Assembly: GCA_024699235.1 (NCBI GenBank)
Contig: JAILPY010000107.1
Location: 1 to 64,000 of the forward strand
DNA length: 64,000 bases
Source of the DNA: Treponema sp.
GTDB lineage: Bacteria; Spirochaetota; Spirochaetia; Treponematales; Treponemataceae
Direction of reading: 5' to 3'
Shown: in pieces, positions 9,725 through 19,032 of the stretch
How the letters are laid out: each line of letters begins with the position of its first letter
How positions within the stretch are numbered: the stretch's first letter is position 1
The notes under the pieces: generated by a model
What the model saw: only the letters and a program-made list of their open reading frames with translations
Databases searched by the model: none
Told to the model about the DNA's origin: nothing
Translations under genes and position numbers: made by a program

Positions 9725-11740
9725 TTAGGATTTTTTGCTGGCTATTGCTTTTTTTATTGAATTGGCAAACAGCTGGTTTTGGTCTGTTCTCTCTGGTGCT
9801 GAAAATTCTGGAGTTCCGTCTTGTTCAGAAACCCTGTAAATCTGCATAGGATCAGTTGTGTGTGCAGGACTTGAAGAATTATTAAGCCACCAGTCCAGTA
9901 CAGACATAATGAGTAATGTGTACTTTATTAAGTTTGCATTTGTTGCAGACGTTACATTATCCATTTTTTTTGCTCCCAAAAGCACATCAAGGCGTTTTGA
10001 TACAATATTAGGAATGTCGAAATTATAACGGTTCCATGGATTTATAACTCCTAAAACTGCCTTTCTTGAAGCAATGTTTTCATCAATTCTTCTGCTTAAA
10101 GTTGAGAAAACTGTCTTTATGTAGTCTGTTCTTGCATATATTGGCTTATATTTACTGTCGTTCAGAGGTTTTGTCAGGACGGGCGGATTAAATTTGAAAT
10201 TCGGGAAGAAATAGTACTTTGTTCTCCAAAGCATATTGTTTATAGATTCTTTTCCATATTGCGTATTAGGATAGTCTTTATTTGAATATGTTGAATTTAC
10301 AAACTGACGCAGATAATCTCCGTATTTTTTATCAAACAGATCTTCCCTATAATAACTCCAGTCAGACAGTATTAATGAAATGTCATCAGGAATTTCACTA
10401 AGTACTTCGTCAGCCTTTAAGTTAAATTCTATGTTTCTGCATCCTTGGAATAAGTCTTCAATAATCCTCATAAGGACAACTGCTACTTGAATTCCATTTT
10501 TAGGATTGAGAGCGTTAAATCCATCTGCGAATTTGTATAAAGGCTGAAAGTATGGATACATGTCAGGATGTGTTTCAAGAGTTGAAAATCCTGCTTCAGG
10601 GAATAGCTGTTCAAGAATTTTAAGTCCAGCATCGACTATGTCATCTTTCTGACCTGCAATGTGATGTACTTCATCGGATTTTTTTTCTTCAACTTTTTCT
10701 TCTTCCTTAGGAGTTTTTTTCTTTTCTGGTACAAGAAGGTCAAATTTTGTCAGTCCTACGAATTTCAATATAGGACCCACCTGAGATGTAAAGAATTGCG
10801 GATATTCTGCGTATTCTGTTCCGCACATCCTCATGAGCAAAGGATACATGCCTTTTATAACTTGATCACAGATATACAGCCATTCTGTAATGCCCTGCTT
10901 TGCAAGTTCCTGTATCTTATCTTTGTTTATTTTTGGATAGATTGTTAAATCTGTATAAATTTCTTTAATCAGCTGTGGAATTTTCTGCTCTCCAATATAA
11001 TAAATTGTAAGCAATTCTTTGTATACTTCTGAAACAAAAGAGACTGTCATCGAAGTTGTAAGGTTGTCTGCCCTCTGTTCCAGTTCCAATGCAGCGACCT
11101 TGATGCTTTGCATTGTCCACTTTCCGACTGTACGTAGAAATTTGAATTTTAGTTCTGTATCTGTAGCTATTTTTGCCTTATATGTATCTGGAGAAATCTG
11201 AATGAAAGTCTTTATTGTAGTAATGAAAGCCTGTAAATGATCAACATAATTCTTTACATAAAACTCTCCAAAGTCGCGGGATAGTTTTTTTCTGTTTTTG
11301 GAAGACATTCTGTACAGAAAATTTAAGAGTCCGTAATTAGGTTTCAGGTTGAATTCTGAATCCATCATTAAATTTTCTATTTGCTTTAAGTCTTTTGCAG
11401 CCATAGGCTGAAGGTCTTCATCGTTAGTCATTTTTACGGATGATGAAGAGTTGACAGTATGATTAGCTGAACTTGAGTAAGAGTTTGTTTGCATAGAATT
11501 TGCTGCTGCTGCGCTTTTTGCAGAAACGTCAGATGATGACATTCCTGATGATTTTACTACAGTCCTTCTAGGAGAACGGTGAGGCATATTTTGTGAATTT
11601 ACAGGTTCTGACCTCTCCTGGATTATTTCTCCTCCAAGTTTCTTTTGCATTTCCAGAGCTTCCTGCATGTCAATAGGTCCGATATTCTGTCTGGTATGGT
11701 CGAGAGTACCAGGTTCATAGGTTTGTTTTCTTTCTGCCAT
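9725..11740 (-). CDS. Conserved hypothetical protein, disordered Ser/Ala-rich N-terminus
   Basis: 671-aa ORF; no family recognised. Confidence 0.75.
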   Translation of the reverse strand: MAERKQTYEPGTLDHTRQNIGPIDMQEALEMQKKLGGEIIQERSEPVNSQNMPHRSPRRTVVKSSGMSSSDVSAKSAAAANSMQTNSYSSSANHTVNSSSSVKMTNDEDLQPMAAKDLKQIENLMMDSEFNLKPNYGLLNFLYRMSSKNRKKLSRDFGEFYVKNYVDHLQAFITTIKTFIQISPDTYKAKIATDTELKFKFLRTVGKWTMQSIKVAALELEQRADNLTTSMTVSFVSEVYKELLTIYYIGEQKIPQLIKEIYTDLTIYPKINKDKIQELAKQGITEWLYICDQVIKGMYPLLMRMCGTEYAEYPQFFTSQVGPILKFVGLTKFDLLVPEKKKTPKEEEKVEEKKSDEVHHIAGQKDDIVDAGLKILEQLFPEAGFSTLETHPDMYPYFQPLYKFADGFNALNPKNGIQVAVVLMRIIEDLFQGCRNIEFNLKADEVLSEIPDDISLILSDWSYYREDLFDKKYGDYLRQFVNSTYSNKDYPNTQYGKESINNMLWRTKYYFFPNFKFNPPVLTKPLNDSKYKPIYARTDYIKTVFSTLSRRIDENIASRKAVLGVINPWNRYNFDIPNIVSKRLDVLLGAKKMDNVTSATNANLIKYTLLIMSVLDWWLNNSSSPAHTTDPMQIYRVSEQDGTPEFSAPERTDQNQLFANSIKKAIASKKS

Positions 11741-11792
11741 ATATTAACCCCTTTGTAATAAAATTCTTTACCAGTTTTATAAATGTCCCGGA

Positions 11793-12941
11793 TTAAAGTC
11801 TTATGCGGTACTTTTTAGATATGCCCGGGAGTGAACGGAAAGAGAGCTTTTCTCCTTCTGCAGTGAGAAGGGTTCCCTCAAAATGTCCATATATTGTGTG
11901 ATATTCAGAACGTAATACGAATGCACTTATGACGTTCGGATTGTCAGAAATAGGTGTAAAGGTTAAGTCTACCATATTTTCAGTGTCCTGAATAATCCAT
12001 TTTTCCATTTTTCCGTATGGATGTGTAATTACTACAGGAGGAAGAGGCGTTACTGTTCCATTGTAGAACAGAACGTTTGCATTGTACGCATAATTCTCTA
12101 CAGCATCCTGAGATGTTACCTGAAGTCTGAAAGAAATCTGTTTTTCATTCAAAATCCCGATACCAGTTATCATTTCTCCTTTACTGCGGAATTTCATGTA
12201 GATTCTTGTCATTTCGAATAATGCAGAACCTTCAGAATCCGTCATGGTTTTTGGTTTTGCATGCTTTTTTTCCTGGGATATTGCTCCATGTACAGGAGTG
12301 GAAAGCATGTAATGCACGGAACTTCTTCGTGATGTTGGTGCAGGGGATGATGTTATAATCTCTCCTACCTGTCCTCCAGAAAATTTGGAGATGAGGGCTC
12401 CGTTAGAGCCGGGACGGATATTGTTTCCATGAAGATTAAATATAACTGATAATTTGTCGTTTTTTCTGTCCCAGCTTAGTCTTGTATACCGGCGCTTACT
12501 GTAATTGGCTGTAATTGCCTGAATAAGGCTGTGAGGAACGAAACGTCTTCTGGGGCCCATTACAGAACGGTAAACGAATCTTTGCCTTGTAGTCTTATTC
12601 CAGAAACAAACCTCTGAAAATCCAAACATCTTGGCATCAAAGAATTCTATGCATCCAATATAAGAACCGATATTAAAAAAATAAGAGATGCGACTTTTTA
12701 TACGAAGGTTGGAAACAAATGTCGGCAATGTTATATAGGGCTGTTTAATTCCCCTTATATCAAGTCTTTCTGAATGTCCTGAAAAGGTTCCGAATACAGG
12801 TTTTCCGTCTTTAACAAAACTTTTAGGACAGTTTTTTAGCTGCCGTGTGTACAAAAATGACCCCTTACTCAAGAATATTAATACATATTCTCTTAAATTA
12901 TCGAATATTATACTGGATTTCTTTATTTTATGAACCCCCAA
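11793..12941 (-). CDS. DUF2804-like protein (tentative)
   Basis: 382-aa ORF; C-terminal WIIQDTENMVDLTFTP ... YGHFEGTLLTAEGEKLSFRSLPGISKKYRIRL resembles DUF2804. Confidence 0.5.
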   Translation of the reverse strand: MGVHKIKKSSIIFDNLREYVLIFLSKGSFLYTRQLKNCPKSFVKDGKPVFGTFSGHSERLDIRGIKQPYITLPTFVSNLRIKSRISYFFNIGSYIGCIEFFDAKMFGFSEVCFWNKTTRQRFVYRSVMGPRRRFVPHSLIQAITANYSKRRYTRLSWDRKNDKLSVIFNLHGNNIRPGSNGALISKFSGGQVGEIITSSPAPTSRRSSVHYMLSTPVHGAISQEKKHAKPKTMTDSEGSALFEMTRIYMKFRSKGEMITGIGILNEKQISFRLQVTSQDAVENYAYNANVLFYNGTVTPLPPVVITHPYGKMEKWIIQDTENMVDLTFTPISDNPNVISAFVLRSEYHTIYGHFEGTLLTAEGEKLSFRSLPGISKKYRIRL

Positions 12942-13060
12942 AAATTAAAAAACTTGATTTAAATTATAATTAAGGCATTTGTTGTAAAAAATAATTGGAG
13001 AATTTAGGTTATATGCTTTATAATTAAAGATAGGAAGTACTTTTTTTTTGGAGGTAAGCT

Positions 13061-14620
13061 ATGAGTGTTACATGTTATTCATTAGGTGCGGCTCAGGAAG
13101 TAACTGGAAGTAAACATATATTTGAAGTTGACGGAAGAAGTTTTATGGTTGATTGTGGAGCTTTTCAAGGAAAGCGCAATGATTCTGATAAGAAAAACCG
13201 TGATTTTGATTTTGCTCCAGATAAAATAGAAAGCGTTATTTTAACTCATGCACATTATGACCATTGTGGTCTTTTGCCTATTCTTGCAAAAAACGGTTAT
13301 CGTGGGAATATATATGCAACTCCTGCAACTAGAGATCTTGCTAATATAGTAATGATGGATAGTGCCCGCATTCAGGCTCGTGATGCAGAATATCTTCGTA
13401 AACAGGCTTCAAAAAAAGGAGAAAGGTTCAATTGGAAGCCTCTTTTTACTGAGGATGATTGCGTTAAGGCTGCAAATCAGATAATTTCGTTAAGCTATAA
13501 CCGTCAGATGTATATAGCTCCTGATGTTCAGCTTGAGTTTTTTGATGCAGGACATATTTTAGGCAGTGCTTTTGCTTATATAACTATTACTGGACAGCGT
13601 AAAAATCCTATTTCAGGGCAAATTGCTGGAGGATTCGGTTTAGGAAGCCGTCGCTTATGGCATAGGCTTTTTAATCGTACTGATGCGGCTGTAAAGAAAG
13701 GTGGAAGTGTTGTCAATGGTGAAGAGGCTCTGCGTGGAGCTCCATCTGATGAAATTCGTATTTTATATACAGGGGATCTTGGCAGACCTGGAAAACCTAT
13801 TGTTAGAAATCCTTCTGTAAATATTCCTGCCCCCGACTATATTTTTGTTGAAAGTACCTACGGAAATCGTTTGCATGAAAAGCAGAGTGCAGCTATGGAT
13901 GATTTGGTTCATTTGGTTCGCAAGGCTGTTGATCGAAAGGGAAAGATAATAATTCCAACGTTTGCAATCGAACGGGCACAGGAAATGGTATATTATCTGC
14001 ATCTGTTGGTTGATCAGAAAAAAATTCCTCAGATTCCTATTTATGTTGACAGTCCTATGGCAGCAAATGCTACCGGTATTTTTCAGTTGCATCCCGAATG
14101 CTATGATGAAGAAACAAATGAAGCATTCCTTCGCCATCATAAAAATCCTTTTGGTTTTGCGTCTCTTTCTACGATAACTAGTGTTGAGGAATCAAAGGAA
14201 CTTAATAAAAAGAGTGGACCTATGATTATTCTTAGTGCAGATGGTATGTGTGAAGCTGGACGTATACTTCATCATCTTGCAAATAATATTTCCAATCCAA
14301 ATAATATTATACTGCTGGTTGGCTATATGGCTGAAAATACCCTGGGACGAAAAATTCGTGATGGAGCAAAGGAAGTCCGAATTCTTGGAGATTATTATAA
14401 AGTTCAGGCCGAGGTTGAAACGATAAATGCCTTTAGCGCTCATGCTGACTACGAAGAAACTCTTGAATGGCTTAATAATCTTGATACAAGTCGTCTTAAA
14501 AAGATATTCCTTGTACACGGAGAAAAAGATTCTCAGGAATATCTTAAGCAGCATTTGAATAAAAATGGCTATAAAGATGTTGAGATTGTAAAATATGGGG
14601 AAGTTTATAATCTTGAATAG
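13061..14620 (+). CDS. Metallo-beta-lactamase / beta-CASP family RNA-processing exonuclease-like protein
   Basis: LTHAHYDHCGLLP, DAGHILGSA, YTGDLGRP, SADGMCEAGRILHHL, INAFSAHADYEE, FLVHGEKDSQ motifs; GGAGG SD. Confidence 0.9.
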   Translation: MSVTCYSLGAAQEVTGSKHIFEVDGRSFMVDCGAFQGKRNDSDKKNRDFDFAPDKIESVILTHAHYDHCGLLPILAKNGYRGNIYATPATRDLANIVMMDSARIQARDAEYLRKQASKKGERFNWKPLFTEDDCVKAANQIISLSYNRQMYIAPDVQLEFFDAGHILGSAFAYITITGQRKNPISGQIAGGFGLGSRRLWHRLFNRTDAAVKKGGSVVNGEEALRGAPSDEIRILYTGDLGRPGKPIVRNPSVNIPAPDYIFVESTYGNRLHEKQSAAMDDLVHLVRKAVDRKGKIIIPTFAIERAQEMVYYLHLLVDQKKIPQIPIYVDSPMAANATGIFQLHPECYDEETNEAFLRHHKNPFGFASLSTITSVEESKELNKKSGPMIILSADGMCEAGRILHHLANNISNPNNIILLVGYMAENTLGRKIRDGAKEVRILGDYYKVQAEVETINAFSAHADYEETLEWLNNLDTSRLKKIFLVHGEKDSQEYLKQHLNKNGYKDVEIVKYGEVYNLE

Positions 14621-14631
14621 GATGGATATTA

Positions 14632-14844
14632 ATGGATACTAGCACCGAAGAAAGGTTCATTACTCTGGAAACAAAGCTTGCTTATCTGGAGGATTTCCTT
14701 TCTCAGATTCAAAATGTAACTGTTGAACATACAAAAGAGTTGGAACTGCTGCGCAAGGAAAGTAAAATTCTTGCTCAGAAAGTTAGTGATATGGCAGAAC
14801 AGCTTGAAGGAGATATTCCTAATCGCCGTCCTCCACATTATTAA
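14632..14844 (+). CDS. slyX: SlyX family protein
   Basis: 70-aa coiled-coil protein with ETKLAYLEDFL and C-terminal RRPPHY. Confidence 0.75.
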   Translation: MDTSTEERFITLETKLAYLEDFLSQIQNVTVEHTKELELLRKESKILAQKVSDMAEQLEGDIPNRRPPHY

Positions 14845-14881
14845 TTAATGCAGGCAGCTGATAATTTATCGGCTGCTTGTT

Positions 14882-15400
14882 TTATTTGCTTTCAGGAAGT
14901 ATGCGGCCCCAGTCTGCAAAATGTTCTGACCAATAAGAATCTTCAATATCTGTAATTATAACGCCTGTCTCTGGACCGTCGCTTGCTGCATGGATGAAAA
15001 TCCTTTTATTTTTGAATTTTCCTTCTCCCTGGTACAATCCCAGATATATGCCTACATGAGATATTGCTCCTGAACTAGTAGTTCTGAAGAACATTAAATC
15101 TCCGGGTTCCCTATCTTTTTCCTCAATTTTTTCAACAGCTTTGTACATCCCCTTAGAATTTGAAGGTATTCGCTTACCGGCTCCAAAATTTGCCACATAA
15201 GAGACATATCCAGAGCAGTCAAATCCTGTTTTAGGAGTTTTTCCTGCATATTTATATGGGGTTCCTTTCAGTGAGATAGCAAGGTCAATGAATTCCTGCC
15301 TTTCATCAGACACTTTTCTTACAGGTTCTGCAAGACATTTCTGTGTTATAAGAGAAACAAATAAAGCAACGAATAGCGAAAGTAATATATTTCTTTTCAT
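14882..15400 (-). CDS. NlpC/P60 family cell-wall hydrolase
   Basis: FDCSGYVSYV (Cys), ISHVGIYLG (His) catalytic motifs; signal peptide. Confidence 0.88.
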   Translation of the reverse strand: MKRNILLSLFVALFVSLITQKCLAEPVRKVSDERQEFIDLAISLKGTPYKYAGKTPKTGFDCSGYVSYVANFGAGKRIPSNSKGMYKAVEKIEEKDREPGDLMFFRTTSSGAISHVGIYLGLYQGEGKFKNKRIFIHAASDGPETGVIITDIEDSYWSEHFADWGRILPESK

Positions 15401-15563
15401 CGATTTAAAAATCGGCTGTTTTTATCATCATCAACACAAAGAACTTTTTTTATTTATAGATATGCACTCGTCGATTTTTCAGTTCATGGGAATCATTGTC
15501 GTAATGGACGAAGAAAGCTGTAAATTATTTAAGCAATGTTTTTTCGGTAATAAAAAAAATTTC

Positions 15564-15606
15564 TCTCTTAATTAAAATTTTTTTTCTCTTAATTAAATTT
15601 TTTTTT
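15564..15606. repeat. Two direct copies of TCTCTTAATTAAA + poly-T, period 21 bp
   Basis: TCTCTTAATTAAA at 15564 and 15585, each followed by a T-tract. Confidence 0.7.
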
Positions 15607-15800
15607 CTGGCGGAAAAATACTCTGTTTTTTTTGTAATGCTTAATCTACATTTTATCAATTTGCCTAGGCTGTAGTATAGTGTTTTTAATTACATGTTCA
15701 TTTAATAAATTTAAACTGGCCTTTAGTAGGAGATGAAGTGAATGATTAATTAGCATAAGAATTAATTGAAAACTTGTTGCTGTGTTCTAACTTTCATATA

Positions 15801-15829
15801 TTGACAAATTTTGTATATTTATTCATAAT
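15801..15829 (+). promoter_or_regulatory. Candidate argR promoter TTGACA - 17 nt - CATAAT
   Basis: TTGACA 15801-15806; CATAAT 15824-15829. Confidence 0.6.
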
Positions 15830-15913
15830 TCTGCATACAGCCACTTTCAAGTCTTTTATATTTGAAGGTGGCTCAATTATTATGATTAATTAAACATATA
15901 CAGAGGCATTATT

Positions 15914-16387
15914 TTGAAGGAACGGCTTACCCGTCTGAAGATGGTACGGAGACTTATTAAGAATTACAGGATAGAAAGTCAGGAAGAACTTTTAGGCTAT
16001 CTTCAAAAAGAAGGATATGAAGTAACGCAGGCAACTTTGTCTCGCGATTTAAAACTGTTAAAAGTTGGTAAAGTCAGTGACGGTCATTCGGGATATGTAT
16101 ATACACTGCCAGATGAAGATGATAGGCGTGAAAGCGAGCATATTTACATACAGGATTTCTTAAGAGGATATGTCAGCATAGAATTTAATGGCAATATTGT
16201 TGTAATTAAGACGTTCGGAGGTCATGCAGATGCTGTTTCTCAGGCTCTGGATGCCTTTAATATGGATGAAATTATAGGTACCATTGCCGGAGAAAATTGC
16301 ATATTCATCTGCTTAAGGGAAGGTATAACAGGAGAGCAGTTTTTAAAAGCACTTAAGTCTCGCATACCTGAATTAGAAGACGAATAG
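15914..16387 (+). CDS. argR: Arginine repressor ArgR (TTG start)
   Basis: ArgR winged helix (ESQEELLGYLQKEGYEVTQATLSRDLKLLKVGKV) and C-terminal GTIAGENCIFICLR. Confidence 0.9.
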   Translation: MKERLTRLKMVRRLIKNYRIESQEELLGYLQKEGYEVTQATLSRDLKLLKVGKVSDGHSGYVYTLPDEDDRRESEHIYIQDFLRGYVSIEFNGNIVVIKTFGGHADAVSQALDAFNMDEIIGTIAGENCIFICLREGITGEQFLKALKSRIPELEDE

Positions 16388-16415
16388 TAATTAAAGAGAC
16401 TGTTTTTAAGGCGTG

Positions 16416-18860
16416 TCACTGACCTTTAAAAAGCAGTCTTTTTGTAAATACTGCATTTTTTACATATAGTTTTGCAGTTGTTCCATCCCATTCGAACTGT
16501 CCTGTATAAGAATTAATGTCTTTCATAAACGTATTGTTGCGTTTTTGTCTTAGGGTAGAATCAGGAAGTGTTATAAGGCAGAATGATACGTCAAATATGT
16601 ATGGCTTTTTTGTATCAAGAATTGTACCTGCAAAATCTTTTAAGCGCACTAGAAGAACTGTTCCGTCAGTTTTTTTTAGGATAAACCAAGGAAACATCGA
16701 CCCAAGGTCAAACATGTCTAATGTTGCGGTATCATCATCTTGCTTGAGGTTCTCTGGAAGATTTAAATCTTCATAAAATCCTGTATAGGAATTGTGAAAA
16801 TGAGGCGGCAGCATTTTAGTTTCTTCCTTATCTGAAGACTGCAATTCTTTTAACAGTTTTGTGTAATATCTCATTCTCAATTCTGTTAGTTCTAAAATAG
16901 ATGGAAATGTCCAGTCTGTATAAGATGCAATATCTTTATATACAGCAGCACTTGTAGTCATTATGTCATTTCCAAAAGATGTCATCTGTTTTATTTTAGG
17001 GAAGTTTAATTTATTCAAAAAAGTAATTCTTGTTATGAGGTCCGCTAGATGGAATCCCCATCTAGAAAGGTTTGTTGTATTAAATGACTTTAGGTTTTCA
17101 TCTATGATATTTCGCAATTGTTTTGAATATTGCCTGTTTGCTTCTATTTTTGCGATTATTTCTTCACTGTCGTTGACATTGTATTCATGATTTTCCTTGA
17201 GCAGCAGGCTGTTAGAGAGAGGATCCGTAAGACCGAACTGTGCAAGCGCTGATTTTCTTTTGTGTAGGAAAGGATTTTCACAGTCTAGACCATTCTTTGT
17301 CATAAAGAAAGAATATGTATTTTCAGCACCTCCTCCAATCAGTAATCTTGTCTTAGAGCCTTCTGTTTCAATCTGATAATAACTCTCTGTTGCTTCTGCA
17401 GAAAATGCAAACAGCTTGTGGTGTTTGTTTTTGAAAATATCTGACAGAATTTCACTAAATTCTTTTGAGTATGACTTTAGCCTGTTTTCATCTAGTTCTG
17501 CTGTTATAAAGTAGTGGCGAGGAGTTCCATCCCGACCAGGATTGTATCTTTTTACATACGTCCATTTTTCAATAGGATATACCTTGCATTCAAATGTTTC
17601 GCTTCCGTTTGTGATTTCAAAGAAACATCTGTCTTCGCTGTCTAGGCCGACATTTCTTATCTTGCAGCTTAGGTTTTCGATAATGCTGTTGTTTTTAAAT
17701 ACGAGTCCCTTATAATCTTCTACATAGCTTTCGCCAAATTCTGGACGGGTAGGGTCAAGAAACATTTCTTCCTTCAAAACTAAAGGAACTTTTTCGAAAG
17801 CCCATTCTGTGTCAAGAAGCATTTTATGGTAATATCCTATATTACCGTCTTTATCTGTTCCTGCTACTCTAAGTTCTCGTGCAAAATTACCCCTTCCTGT
17901 TTGAGCAATGCTAAGCATCTTTGTAAGCCGAGCTTTTCCTTTTAGCCTGATTTTTGGCTGTTTTGCCCAGTCTTCCGAAGGCAATGCCCATGGCGTATAA
18001 TTTGAAATATAATCACTGCCTGTTGAGGATTTAGATAATTTTTCATAAGTGTATTGAAAAAACATTGGATCGCAACCCATTGTGTCAAAGTCAATGAGTC
18101 TTGTGTACATTGTTCCGTTACTGCCTATTAAAAAAACTGTATCTCCGGAAACATTTATGTTTTCTGCTATGAATGTCCCGTTTTCAGGATTCTGAATGGT
18201 TCGGCTGAAATCTACAGGAAGTCCGCTGTCTGTAAACCTTATGTGCTGACCGTCTTCTGTTAGGAAGTAATAGGTTTCAATTCCCATTGTTCCCCAATGG
18301 TGCTGTACTCCATATATGTCTTCATACCACAGGATATCCTTGCGGCGTGTTCCCTGACACCATCCTCTCATGGTCAGGACCAGTTCGTTAAGCTGCAGGT
18401 ACTTTGTTTTTGGAAAACCTATGAGTCTTTGCCAAAAGAAGGTTTTTACAGGAGCGCTGCTGTCAATAAAACAGTAGTAAAATATTCCCTGTTCATCAAC
18501 AGCATATATATTGTCGGCATCACATGAAATTTCACAGACTTCTTTTGGAGTAGGAAACCACGCAATGTCTTTTAGTGTTTTTGTAAAAGGAATTCCCGTT
18601 TTTAAAAAGAGACTCCATTCTTTTTCGCCAGGCCTCTTTGCATAGATTTTCCCGTCATGCAAGACAAATTCAAAATATTTGCAGTAAGACTGTGTTCTTG
18701 TTCGAATGTAAACTTTATCTGGGAATTTTCCGTTGACATCTTGCGAGTCTGTAATATCATAAAGAAGACGTTCCTGTTCTTCTGAATCTTTAGAAACTGC
18801 ACTTGTAGAAAGTGTAATAAGGGCAAGGCAGGACATCAATACGCATAAATACTTATTCAT
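16416..18860 (-). CDS. Hypothetical secreted protein, 814 aa
   Basis: Signal peptide; full-length ORF; no family recognised. Confidence 0.75.
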   Translation of the reverse strand: MNKYLCVLMSCLALITLSTSAVSKDSEEQERLLYDITDSQDVNGKFPDKVYIRTRTQSYCKYFEFVLHDGKIYAKRPGEKEWSLFLKTGIPFTKTLKDIAWFPTPKEVCEISCDADNIYAVDEQGIFYYCFIDSSAPVKTFFWQRLIGFPKTKYLQLNELVLTMRGWCQGTRRKDILWYEDIYGVQHHWGTMGIETYYFLTEDGQHIRFTDSGLPVDFSRTIQNPENGTFIAENINVSGDTVFLIGSNGTMYTRLIDFDTMGCDPMFFQYTYEKLSKSSTGSDYISNYTPWALPSEDWAKQPKIRLKGKARLTKMLSIAQTGRGNFARELRVAGTDKDGNIGYYHKMLLDTEWAFEKVPLVLKEEMFLDPTRPEFGESYVEDYKGLVFKNNSIIENLSCKIRNVGLDSEDRCFFEITNGSETFECKVYPIEKWTYVKRYNPGRDGTPRHYFITAELDENRLKSYSKEFSEILSDIFKNKHHKLFAFSAEATESYYQIETEGSKTRLLIGGGAENTYSFFMTKNGLDCENPFLHKRKSALAQFGLTDPLSNSLLLKENHEYNVNDSEEIIAKIEANRQYSKQLRNIIDENLKSFNTTNLSRWGFHLADLITRITFLNKLNFPKIKQMTSFGNDIMTTSAAVYKDIASYTDWTFPSILELTELRMRYYTKLLKELQSSDKEETKMLPPHFHNSYTGFYEDLNLPENLKQDDDTATLDMFDLGSMFPWFILKKTDGTVLLVRLKDFAGTILDTKKPYIFDVSFCLITLPDSTLRQKRNNTFMKDINSYTGQFEWDGTTAKLYVKNAVFTKRLLFKGQ

Positions 18861-19032
18861 TATGCAGCCATTATATACAGTAAAGAAATTTACTTCAATA
18901 AAGTAAAGTCCAACAGGTCTTTGTGCATGCTTCTGGTATAAAATGAATAAGACTGAAATTAGCTTCAGATTTTATTAATCTAGGATAGGAGACTTATGTT
19001 ATTTCCAAAGAAAACTGCAAGTCTTTTTGATT

